NCBI GenBank assembly: GCA_029204225.1
Contig: CM055111.1
Coordinates: forward strand, 22,711,355-22,775,354
Length of the DNA stretch: 64,000 bases
Direction: 5' to 3'
Source: Diphasiastrum complanatum
Lineage: Eukaryota > Streptophyta > Lycopodiopsida > Lycopodiales > Lycopodiaceae
Shown here: piece by piece, positions 38,956 through 51,600 of the stretch
How positions within the stretch are numbered: the first letter of the stretch is position 1
Layout of the letters: each line of letters starts with the position of its first letter
Notes under the pieces: generated by a model
Databases searched by the model: none
Told to the model about the DNA's origin: nothing
What the model saw: the letters and a program-made list of their open reading frames with translations, nothing else
Program-made: the position numbers and the translations under genes

Positions 38956-39921
38956 CTTATAACAACTCACATAAATGAACTGTTATTCATGACAATATGC
39001 CGTTTTACATGCATATTTGAACAGTTTGCAGAAATACACATAAATTTGAGACAGAGCAAAGGTTGACACAATCCGACCCCGACACTTAATATTCGTGTTC
39101 GAATCAGACAACTCGAATTGAATAAAACTTCAAATCTCTGAAATTGTTTGAATCTTGGTGTAATATTTCGACTTATGAAATATCTAACCATCTGGAAACC
39201 GGATCTACCATTGAATAATAGAACAACAAATGTCTCATACAACATATTTTGGACATTTTTATGGACAATAAACCAAGAAAGGAGGAGATAGATAGCTTCA
39301 TTATCACATTGGAGGGCCACCTTTTTCAAGACTGGTTGATGCTTGGTGGGTTCTCTCAAGTGGTGCTTTTTGCTCTCAAGAACCCATTGCCCTTGGATGA
39401 GTCATAAAACCAACGACCATTCCATTTGTAATGGGGTGGCCACCTTGATTTTCAAGGACATGACGGGTGGTCGTGTTGTCAACCACGAACGGGATGAGGG
39501 TATCGGGAACGTGACTATCATCACCATGTAAGGGTGTGGAAAAGCTGGTGGATGCTCTACAACAACTAACAACATTTGATGGAAGTGGGCCATGACTGCC
39601 ATGGCTCTCATGATTGCCTATATCATCATCCCCACTATCGCATTCGAGCCATGTCGATCCAAGTGTGGATGTCGCTCTCAAGGGTTGCTTACATCTTTCA
39701 TCTCCCATCACTTATGAACCCATTAAATCAATCACCTTCACATGAGCGAGGGATGCTCATTGCCACAACATCGATGTGACTCCTAGCGACTTGATAGTCA
39801 CCGGGCGGATGTGATTTGACCTTTAACAAATAGGGATGTGACCCCAAGTGAATTGACATTCACCTATGTGATTGAGTGCAAGTGGACCCCATGTGGGATG
39901 TACCTCTTTTGTGTAGAGGGC
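38956..39921. other. upstream region of the SnRK1 beta gene
   Basis: No coding sequence recognised; the minus frame 39376-39711 matches nothing I know. A W-box-like TTGACC is at 39816-39821. No convincing TATA box was found near the expected start. Confidence 0.4.
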
Positions 39922-40081
39922 AAGAGAGAGAGAGAGAGAGAGAGATATGAACTCCATTGTTTTGTTGGGAGGGGATAGCGAGAGGAGAGAGAGGGAGAGA
40001 GAGATATATGAGAAAGCGATCTGGAGCTGCTGATTCCTGCTTTGATGTCAATCGCCAAGCCTTTGCGTGTGTGCGCCAAGC
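39922..40081 (+). promoter_or_regulatory. GA-rich 5' leader of the SnRK1 beta gene
   Basis: Purine-rich sequence with two GA runs (39922-39945 and 39978-40003) ends at CCAAGC before the ATG. Such GA/CT tracts are common in plant 5' UTRs and core promoters. The start context AAGCATGG has A at -3 and G at +4. Confidence 0.6.
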
Positions 40082-40321
40082 ATGGGCAACTCTAACGTAA
40101 GCGCAGGTTCTTCGGACAGGGCCAGTGGAGATCCAGAGCAGCGCCTTCAAGGGGTGCGGGATGCGCATTCCTCACATCCATATCAGCAAGGCAGCAGTGT
40201 TTATCGGCAGCAGCAGCATCAGCAGGGTAGATTGAGTCACGCGGGTTCTTCAGAGTCGATGGGCCATTTGTCGGACAGCCCTGGAAGCTCGGCACGTTCT
40301 CCTCTCATGTTCACACCCCAG
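40082..40321 (+). CDS. KINB1: SnRK1 beta exon 1
   Basis: 80 codons from the ATG to CCCCAG^GTAGGT. MGN myristoylation start and disordered Ser/Gln-rich segment with a QQQHQQG stretch. Ends in phase 0 at the conserved FTPQ. Confidence 0.93.
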
Positions 40322-43300
40322 GTAGGTGGCAGACAAGCTCACTTGGCAATGGAATCACCAGTTCATTTTTGTCATAGAGTTATTTGTTAATCAAATACCA
40401 GGTTTCATCTTCTCAGAAGCGCATTCGATCTAATTCAATTATGCTAGGTCAATGGTTTGCAATGTGTATTATGGCTGGTAAGCTAGAGAATCTATGGCAA
40501 AACTATGCTATTAGTTGCAATTGTGTTATTTTATAGATAGTTCCAAATTTCGCAATTGGAATCAAATTTTTCAAACACGTTTTCTTCTCAAAAAGACTCA
40601 AAATTTCCATTTGCTTTTAAGAACTAGAAAAGCCTGGTTTTTTCTGAATCTTTTTGAAGTAGGTCAATTTGACTAGAAAAAAAAAATCTGAATTAATTTG
40701 AATGCCTATTAACCAGGTTTTTTTTCAAAACCTTTCGCAGTAGGTCAATCTGACTGAAGAAAAATCTGAATCAATTCAAATCCCTATGCTTTGGTTGGAC
40801 GTCAACGGGTAGTGAAATTGTCTTCCTCCATTATCACATCATGGAGTTAATTCTATAAATACTTGTGGTTTTGAACATCCCCCTTGAGGTGTCCCAAGCT
40901 TTTTCACAAAAGTATCTCTGACTATGAGGAATCAACCCATCCTGCATTGACAAGGAGATATTTAGTGTGCATTCAATTTTCTCAGGTCAATAGCTTTTTG
41001 TTTATTGCTGCTGTAGGTCTGGTTTCTTGCCCAGTAGCCTTATCCCATGGATACTTTGGAACTGGGACATTTGTCAATATAATTGCTATGTGTGATAATT
41101 GCTCCCATCCAATGTTTTGTATTAGTCTAGAGTGACCATCAAATTTTGGAAAGCAGTAACCCTTTTTCTAATGTCAAAAACTTGGTGTTTGTGCTATCAT
41201 TCCGACCTGTCAAAGGTTTTCATGTGATTGCACCAACCTTTAGTGATTGTTGCAATTGCTATTTTATGTTCTCATTGTTCTTTTGCAAAACGCCCAACCT
41301 TTCTCACCTCATTGTAGATTCATGGACCTTCCATTATTTATAACTATTGTTGCTGTACAATGTTTCATGCCTCTTCAGAGTCAGCCTTTGCAAAATTGGA
41401 AGAATCGACTCTTAAGGTGGTTCAGATTTGGGGCCTCCTAAAAAGAATTGGAGAATTGAATTTAGGGTTAAAAGTAGTTCAAATTTTGCTCTTAATCACA
41501 GGAAAGTTGAATGTAGATAGATCATGCACTCTTCAGTTCACAAATCCCTAATTTAAAGTCAATTCAACTATCTAGATTGAAATCGAATGGGATTCAGGAT
41601 GACATAGGTATTGATTTTTCATGAATTGCCATAGAACTTATATCAAATTCAAATTGAAATTGTAGTTCAAATTTCAGTTAATTGGAGAATCAAAAAACCA
41701 TGTTGCTGCATGACCTCTTTGCCGTTATGTTGGTTCTTTGTAGTTGCTGCCTCCACCAAATCTATTGTAGTTTACTTTGCAAGATGGTCATTATCTTTCT
41801 TGTGATGCATCTCTTGCTCAACTGCATTCTAGGTGCAAGGATTGTACTTTCTCAAGCTCTTAGACATCATCAATATAAAGTAATTGGAAATGAGTATATC
41901 ACCAAGCTTGCAACCAATACCGCCAACTTGGTTGATGGCTTTCTCAAGCTCATCAATATACAAGCCAAAGAGTGTGGGGGAGAGGGAACAATCTTGCTTC
42001 ACTCCAATAGTACTCTAACTCTCTCAGAGAGACCCTCCTCCAATCTGAAGCATCTTCAGACCTGCTCATATAGTGCCATGATGGCCAATATGGTATCGGT
42101 GGAAAAATCAGGATCTCCTCGATGCATGCTCAAGGCAAAGGGCCTACCTCACAAGTTTTGGGCTGAAGCGGTTATAACGGCGGCTTACATTAGTAATCGG
42201 TGTCCTACTTAAGCCTTGAAGGTATTAACTCCTTATGAAGTTTGGTATGGTAAGAAGCCTACTGTTTCTCACTTACGCATCTTTGGTTGCACGGCTTATG
42301 CTTTCATTCCCGATAAGTTAAGAACCAAGCTTGATGATAAAGGAGTTAAATGCATATTTGTTGGCTATAGTAGTGAAAGCAAGGGCTATGGGTTGTTCAA
42401 TATGGATACTAATAAAATCATAGTGAGTTGTGATGTTCTTTTTGATGAAAAGACCTATGATGTTGCACCCACTCATGTCATGAAAGGGGACTTCCCCCAT
42501 GATGTATATGTTGAAATATTTCTAGATCTGGTTTTGCCATCTAATTATGAAGAGAAAGGACTGCCATCAACTTCTAGTGGACAGCCCACTACTTCTTCAA
42601 TTTTGCAGCCCATAGTTCATCAAGAAGAACCTATTTATGGTAAAGCGCAGCCTGTTGAAGACATTGGACAGCACCAAGTTCGGAAAACATTGGACAGCAA
42701 GGTCCAAATTCGGAACACTTTGGACAACAAAGTGTTGGCAAAGGTAAAGCTGTTGGACAGCCCAAACCAGTCCCTAAATGGTTGTTGCAGACTTTGCAGG
42801 ACAGCAAAGTGGATCATTTCTATGAAGGGAAGTCAATAGAATTTGCTGATTTTTCTGATTTTGTTCTTATTTCTATTGAGGATGGTGTAGTAGAGCCTGT
42901 TTTTTATGAGCAGGCCAGAGGAGTAAAATGTTGGGAGGATGCGATGCAAGAGGAGTACAACTCACTCATGAAGAACCACACTTGGGTTCTTGTTGATCTT
43001 CCACATGGGGCTAGAATCTTCATCTCTCAACAACGATACATTGAGCAAATGTTAAAGCAATCTTCTTTTTTCAAGTCACCGCAAGTTGATGCATGCGATG
43101 GATGCATTAGTGAAAAGTTTCATGCGAAACCTTTTCAGTTTGATGTTTTAGCAAAGGTTGAAAAATTCGAGCACTCTTTGGAACCTTTTTGTACTAATCG
43201 AGGAGGGAGTCAACATGTGTCAATCAGTACTTTTGTTCAAAGTGTTAAGAGTGAGCATTTGTTTGGAGAGAATTTTTCATTATTTGAAGAATCTTCTATG

Positions 43301-45587
43301 TCATCCCATGCCTCTTCGAGGGACAGCTTTGATGACGCCATCATTGATGCATCTCTTGATAGTTTGCCAAATTTTTATGATGAAGATGTTGGACAGCAGG
43401 TTCAGTCATCTTCTTTTGGTCATTTACAGCCCATTTTACATCATGAGCAGTCCATTATGCTTCAGGAACAGCTTGCGGAAGATTATGGACAACACATGAA
43501 AGTCGCCAAATCTTCTTTATCTTTTGATGTTCATCTTCGATTGACGTTTCGTGCATATACAATCATGTAAAATTTGATTTCAATAATCTTCATGTGTTGA
43601 TTGCATCCACTCCAAGTATTTAGCCAAGCTCCAAATTTTGGCTCACTCCATCTTTTCACATCCACAACTGTACTGCTATAAAGAGTGCTTCAAGGACGCT
43701 AAGATCATCTAATGTCATAATCAACTTTGGACTGTCCATTATAATTGTTTCTTCCTTGTTGATTAGCTGCGGGCGGGCATTTCTCTTATTGTCAATGTAG
43801 TCACCAAATCTTCATAAGAGGTAGATAGACCATTAAGTGTAAGGCTCACCATGTCGACCAACACCTTCAATGAACCTGTGGACCGCAATTGATTGGTAAT
43901 GAATTTCCCTGATCTGTCATTGTCTAGCCATCCATCATCTTCATATCATGAAAGTTTCGCTTTAGTCGGCTTTGAACATGCTTTGAATCGTTCCCATGCT
44001 TGAGTTGGCAAGGTTGTGGCACTAATTTGTGGTATCAAGTTATCGTATACTGACATGTTCATAAAGCTCACTTCTCAAATTGTAAATGCTTCTCAGTGGC
44101 TTGATTATACTCATCATTATTGGGTCTTCTTGACTGGTTACCAAGCCCCACAAATCCAGCATCACCAATATGTTTTTAATTTTGTATTTCTATACTCGGA
44201 AATTTTTACTGTCTAATTTGCGAGCCCCTTGGTAGCATAAACCCATCCATCTTCATTCCTATCTTAATTGATGATAATTGGTATCAGCTTGTAAGTGGAG
44301 GAGAGGACATTGGTTGTCACTGCAGCTGTGCCAAATCATCGTTAATCAACTAAAATGGCTGGCTGTTTGAACTTTCACAGGTTCAAGTTCTGGTTGATTG
44401 TGCATAAATTGGTCCAACAGTGTCCGACTTAAACGATATTCAGTTCTCTGTATAGCTTAGGTAGTCACTCATAAAATGGTGAAAAAAGAAACTGAAAATA
44501 ATTGTTTTTTGATGGCCTGAATTTGCTCTGTTTTCTGTATTCTACACTTTTCACACAGTGGGCAAGCACTTAAATTAAAGTCACTTTGAGTTAGGGCTGT
44601 CCTTTAAATCTTGACCTGACTTTGAAAAATATAGGTCACATCCTATAAATAGGCCAAAGCTTCACATAAGGGTTTGGCCAATTTTGATTGAAAGGTTGAA
44701 GTCTGTCTTGAAGTAGCGGACCATCTCAGAAGGGCAGAAGTGCAATGCTTCATATTGACTTGCAGTCTCCCTTCAGTGCACTCCCATTCTTCATTAAAAG
44801 ATTACAATTGGTAAATTGGAATTCAAGGCACCATCAAAATTTCACCTTGAAGTTTGCGATCTTCAAAGCATTGTATTGATAGATGGCAACCTTTCACAGG
44901 CTTCAATTTCAATTTTCAATATCACTTCAACTAAACACAAAGTACTACCTTCTCCAGCACATCCAGGGTAAAAGACAGCTAAATTTTGAAAAATACCTCT
45001 AACAAGAGGTCTTTCCACAGCTCATCTACAAATTGTACTCTCCTTTGGAGTCGTCGCTTAACAATGTGGGCTCTTCACAGCTCGGTTTTATGTGCCCTTG
45101 CTGGCAAATTGCCCTTCACACCTTGATCTCCAACACTGTATGCTTCAATGGGGTGCCATTTGCTCTTCTTCATGCCAGATCGCTTCTCATGTTTCAACAC
45201 AAAATGAGGACTCCTTTCTGTTCCTCCAAACTTCATGGTTGCCCTTAGGTGATTTCTTCACGTGGGCTCCTCCATGGCCGTCTACTGCTCCTCTTTTCCC
45301 TTATGCATTCGATTCTTCACAAATTTCATGTCAAGTTTTGCGAGCCTTTTATGGCTTTTCTCTTCATGTTCAATTCCTCTCTTCTCTTCTTCGATGCAGT
45401 GGCTCCCTCTCACAATCCGGATCTTGATCCTATCCTCTACAAGAATGATTGTCACATCTCTATTTCCAAATTTCAGATATCTCTTCACCCTGCCATCAAC
45501 ATGGCTCTGATACCAATTCGTAGAATTGATGTCATCAAGTATTCAATGTGCTCCAACATTCATCATTTATATACAAGAGAAACATTC

Positions 45588-45656
<69 letters not shown>

Positions 45657-48600
45657 AGTACATACCATTGTTGCAGTGAATCGCGATTCGCTCGGTTGCA
45701 TGATTCGCACATGAGAATCACTGTTGTCTATCAAATTTTTGTTGAGTGAAAACAGAATCCGTGCCCATTTGGCCGTGTGCGTGAAAGAGAGATAGAGACG
45801 AGGGATTGTGGCTATTGAAGATTTGGCGAGCATTTACTCAACCTGAAAATTTGTGTAGATTCTTAGTAGAAGCTCCTTAGGCTAGAGATAGGCCATGAAC
45901 TGGACCACATCATACCTGAAACTGCTGGTAACCTACATACATGTATTGCCCTTAGGGCTTCAATACGATACCCATATTGCCCATGGACCTATTTCTTCAA
46001 CAATCACAGTTTTCAGCCAATTCAAATCCAGCATACAGCTATATATCTAACCTGAACTGGACCACATTGTACCTAAAACTACTGGCAACCTTCATGAATG
46101 TACTGCTCTCACTAAGAGCTTCAATCTGATACCCATATTGCCCAGCCAAAAAAAAAACTATTCTCAAAACCCTCAGTTAAGAAGTCTTAATTTGACAAAA
46201 ACTAGCCTTAACAAAATAAAATGGGCCAAGGTCCCTTGGATCCAAGTTACATAAAATATTACTGTGTGAAGCATAAACTTGGCCTTTGGTTCAACAAGAA
46301 AATCAAGGAACTGGTGTTTCAATGTGGCCATTAAAGGTAGCGTGTAATGCATTGCAAAGTTTTTGGGAACCCTTAATGATCCCGAAGAAGCGAAGCATGT
46401 GCGTTTGTAAGAACCTTGAGACTATCAACACAGTTAGAAGGAAGGCATGAGTGATGAGAACGATATAACAATTTCTCACACATAAAATAAAAAGATATGG
46501 TCGATGAACCATTAAGTAGTAACTGATATATGGCTGAAAACTCAGGACAATCTCAGTATAATAGGGGAAACATTGTTGACCACGCTGATGATGTTGTCAA
46601 AATTGTAACTATCTATAAATGGCCAGGTGTCATGATAAAACATCAATAACATGGTTAGCTTTGTTGGGTCTATAATGGATTTTACAGGTGTAAGTTTGAT
46701 TAAGTGAGACCCAACATTGCCGGCATTATGGCCTACCTCATAGGCAAAGTTGATCCAAGAAGTATCAGAAAGATTGATGATCAGTGACCAAATCAAGAGG
46801 TACCTGCATCTATGGAGGGAAAAAATAGCTACCAACATTTCTCTGTGATGAATGTGTTTCAACATTGCAGCTTATAATACACCTTAGATTTAACCAGAAT
46901 CAATGGACCACAAATCAGACATGTAAAGCCCACTTTCTGTTTTTTTTCTGCTTTCAGATGCATGCAATGTTTGTAAATTTTGTTGGGTATACTTGACATG
47001 TGTAGAGGAGCATAGAATTCGCCTCTTTTTAATTTCATATTTAAACATTGGCTGTACAGATCCCAATGGCACCAATTCAGAAAGCAAATGAATTTTCAAA
47101 TGGCCCGTTTCATACTGGAGTCTACGACTCACAGACATACAATGATCAGGGTGATGAGAAAGGCATTCCAACAATGATTGTTTGGAGCCATGGTGGTATT
47201 GAGGTGTCCGTGGAAGGTTCATGGGATAATTGGAGAACAAGGTTCTCTCTCCCCCTCTCTTTCTGACTGACTCACTCACTCACGTTGTATGCTCCCATGG
47301 AATGAAACTCACTTATGCACCTTTGGGTACCCAAAAGACATTAATAAATCTTCCTTTCTTTCTTTCTTTCTTTCTCTCTCTAAAGAGCGACGCATTTCTC
47401 TTGCATTATAGACATGACAATTGAACATTACATTTGTCTTAATATGATCGACTATTTGCTAACTTTTTGAAAGCTTTGTAGCTAGTGCAGACACAAAAAG
47501 TTTAGCTTTTATGTCTGTTGAAGGGTGACACTCAATGATAATCTGTTCCACAAAGTCCATGAAATTTTCAGTAAGAATAGTGGGAATGGCTGAATATAGT
47601 GGTCAATCTAATCAAGGATTTATTAAAACCTAAATACGTCAATGTGTAATCATAAACTTGCACTATTGCGCTTGTGATGTATAGTTTTAGACATGTTGTT
47701 GGATATTTATTTATTTGGGACCCTTAGTTACATGATTCCATTTATTATTTGTTGGGCTTTTGGATTCCTGATTTAGCTAGGTGCTTTTCATTGAGTCTTA
47801 TCCATTGGTAGGGTGTAAATTGTGTAGTTGTTTGTGCCAGTGGGATGCAAGCGCTTGTTCTATTCGATACTTCCAAAGAAGGATCCCTTAAGGGTCCTCA
47901 TGTCATTATAAGTGGAGTAACTCTATGGCTTTCTACCGTGTTGGTGTTCATATTTGCGTTAGTGGTTAGTCATCGCTTTATAGATTCTTAGATATGGCGA
48001 TCGTTATTCTATTTTTAGGAGTATTGGTTGCTTTTCATATATAGTACCTTTTGGAGCAATGTTTTACTGAAACACATTAATGAAACTTTGTTTTTCAAGT
48101 CCATTTGAAGTGGACCGTTTGAAACAGATTTCAAAATTTAAGGGGGGGAAAAAAAAACCTCCTAATGTGTGAAAAAGTTTGGCATACAAAACTTAAGTTA
48201 GAACTTGGTAGGGAATAGTAGAATTGTGAATACCTTGTACATGTGTATTGTGTGATTATCTATCTCATTGGGTCCCTAGTCATCTAAGTGTGTCGATTAC
48301 CAATCATGTATATTGTCATTGTGTCACAAGCCAGTCTCTCCAAGCTCGTGAATCCTAGAAGCCGATGTGTAGAACGAACCTCCCAACCATAGGCACCCCC
48401 TCCTTGAGTCCTTCTACCTGCTATTCCCGTCAACTGGCACATGGTATCCACTTGTGGGTGATTAGTCCACTTGGCATGCCTAGCTCTTGTGACCTGTGAA
48501 TATTGAGTGACTCATAGGGTACCACCCCCGTGCCCTGCCAAAGACCTGTGACCCTCTTGGTCACCCCGACTACTTGCCGGCTAGCATCTCGTCACTGACG

Positions 48601-51600
48601 GCTAGGGTCCTGACGGTCAAGACACACCACATCTCTGACAACTTGTCAAGCGGCCACACCGGATCACTGCTCGTGACGCATCGGTCCCAACTTGGGACAG
48701 ATGTCCTCCTCGGTCACCGGCCCTTGCCAATACTTGGCCTCAGGCCCTCTGGTGACCGGCCGTGCCAAGGTCATGATAGAGTTGTAATTGGACTCTAACA
48801 ATCCTTCCCTCCTCTACAAGTCATCGGTCCTTGATGACAAACTCTGGGTAAGACTTCTACAACGCCTGTTGCGTCTCCTAGGTAGCATTTGACAACGGAT
48901 GCCCTTTCCAGGTTACTAGATACTCTTGAAGGAGACGATTCCGCAATCGTCGCTCCCTTCGATCTAGGATTCTGTCTGGCCCATAACCTGTTGTGTCTTT
49001 CTCCTCAAGAGACACTAGACCTTCCACCAGGCTATCGCCATCGTTGTCTCTTATCATTGTACGCGAACTCCAATAGCGGTAAATGCTTTACCCAGTCTGT
49101 TTGCGTACTACTCACGTATGCCCTAAGCATATCTTCCAAGATCTGATTCACTCACTCTGTCTGACCATCCGTCTGAGGATGCTCAGAGCTACTCATCCGC
49201 AACCACACACGCTGACAATGCGGGTCCTTTTCTTGAGCCTTCTTAATCTCCTCCATGACACCACTGTCAACCACAGTAAAGCTCATGTGATGCAGTATAG
49301 GAGATAGTGCATCGGCGACCACATTTTCCTTCCCTCTTCGGAAGTGAATTTCCAAATGAAATTCCTGCATCAGCTCGGCCCACTGAGCTTGGCGGCCCTT
49401 CAAATCTGGCTGAGTGCAAAAATACCTTAAAGTATGATGATCTGTGTACACATAAAACTCGACGCCATATAAATAATGTCTCCACACCTTGAGCGCATGT
49501 ATAATCGCATACAGCTCTTGCTCGTGTGTAGGATATCTCTGTTGAGCAAGTGTCAACTTCTTACTCTCAAAGGCTACTGGTCTACCCTCTTGGCTCAACA
49601 CTGCACCTACGGCAATGCCACTTGCATCCGTCTCTAGGTCAAAATTTTTTTGGGTATCCACAATCTTGAGAACTGGAGCCGTGGCCACAGACTCCTTCAA
49701 GTTCTCAAAATGTTGCTGAGCTTTAGCATCCCATCGAACCACAGTGTTGTTTTTCCTTAACTGGTCCTTCAAAGGAGCAGCTATCCAGGAATAATTCCTA
49801 ACAAACCGCCGGTAGAACTTACAAAAGCCTAAGAAAAACTGTAATTGGCGTATATCGGCAGGCCTCGGCCACTTCTTAACCACAGCCACCTTGGCTGGGT
49901 CAACCAAAATACCCTCAACTGTCACTACGTGACCCAAATACTCGACACGAGTCTTACACAACTCTGTCTACAGAAGCTTGTAACTTGCCCAAAACGGTCT
50001 TGAGATGAATCTCATGCTTCTCAACCGCTTTACTAAAAACCAATATATCGTCAATAAAATTGATGACAAACTTGCCCATATAGTCTCGCAAGACATCGTT
50101 CATGAGCATCATGAACGTGGCTGGGGCATTGGTTAACCCAAATGGCATAACCAAAAATTCATAATGACAGAAACGGGTTCGGAAGGTCGTCTTCATCTCG
50201 AATCCGTATTTGATGGTATCCACTTTTGAGATCTATCTTACTGAAAATGGTTGCACCTTGCAACGCATCCAGTGGATCATCAATCCTGGGCATCTGATAT
50301 TGTGCTTTACAATGATCTTATTCAATCCCCTGTAATCTACACACATCCGGAAACTACCATCCTTTTTCTTAACAAGTAAAATAGGAGAGGCGAAAGGTGA
50401 ATAACTTGGACGGATGTACCCCAGCTTGAGATACTCCTCCAACATCTTTCTGACTTCCTCTTCCTCATTTAGGCTCATCCTATAAGGAGGCCTACATACC
50501 GGACTTGCCCCTGGAACGAGCTTAATACGATGATCAACGTTCCGACTAGGCGGCAATCCCTCTGGCATATTACTAATTAGCATGTGTTTAAATTGCGTGT
50601 AGATGGGCTTCTCCAACTCACTTGTTGGGTCACATCTAGGCTGTAATGCAAATACATGTGCACTAGGGGATGCAAAAGTAAATGAAGCTTCTTGTGGTTT
50701 ATAAGTGAGTGTGCTTATCTGATTATTACCAACATAAGAATCAAAACTGGAATCAGCATTCACATAACACAGTTACAAATACTGAATCTCCATTCTCTTT
50801 ATTTGCATATAGGTAACAAGAGGACCCTCAACAGATGGTCTCTCCCCCTTTAAGACATGAGACATACCCTCATGCCCGAACTTATACACATGTGACTTAA
50901 AATCTATAGCGGGCTGCTTACTTGCATGCCACCGCTTACCAAGTACAATATCAAACTTAGCTAGTTTAGTAATTTCAAAATCTAACTTCTCGGTATACGT
51001 CTGAATAGACAAAGGCGCCCGAGAGATTCTTTCATCCCAAACCTCTGTTCCCTTACCATCTGGCATCTCAACAGTATACTGGTAATCAGATGGAACAATA
51101 GCCAAGTGAAATTTCCTCTCGCACGTCATGACCTTCCAGTTTTCCCCTCATGCGTATCAGTTCACTATCTGGAAACTGATAAGCTTCCCGCGCGTTGGTG
51201 GATAAGTAACAAACTGGTGCCTCTGGAACAAGCTTCCGCACCGAAATAGTCATGACACGACGAGTGTCCTCATCATCACTTACCAACAAGTCATCCAAAA
51301 TTTTCTCATCCTTGTCCTCATCTTGACGTTGCATAGTATGGAGCTTCTTGCCCGTACGTCGAGGACAATCTTTGAAAAGATGCTTGCCAAGACAGAAAAA
51401 GCATAATCAGTCTTTCTTGGCCTTTTCCTTTTGCTCAGGATTGAGGGGAGACTTGTCGTAAGCACGACGAGCCATAGGAGATCTCGCCTTGCGCTTCAAA
51501 GTCTGCTGCATCTGGATAGGATCCTTCTGTGAAAAGCCTTTCTGACCATCTTGGCCAGACTTTCGCAAACCCTTCTTCTGAGGCCAGCTTGGCACTCCAG

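Noticed and set aside
42216..42839. Intact 207-residue cellular protein
   Set aside because: It is the Copia integrase-RT linker region ([18 protein letters not shown]), truncated and out of context.
45249..45749. 166-codon plus-strand frame
   Set aside because: It runs through the (AG)31 microsatellite and opposite a retroelement leader; no recognisable domain.
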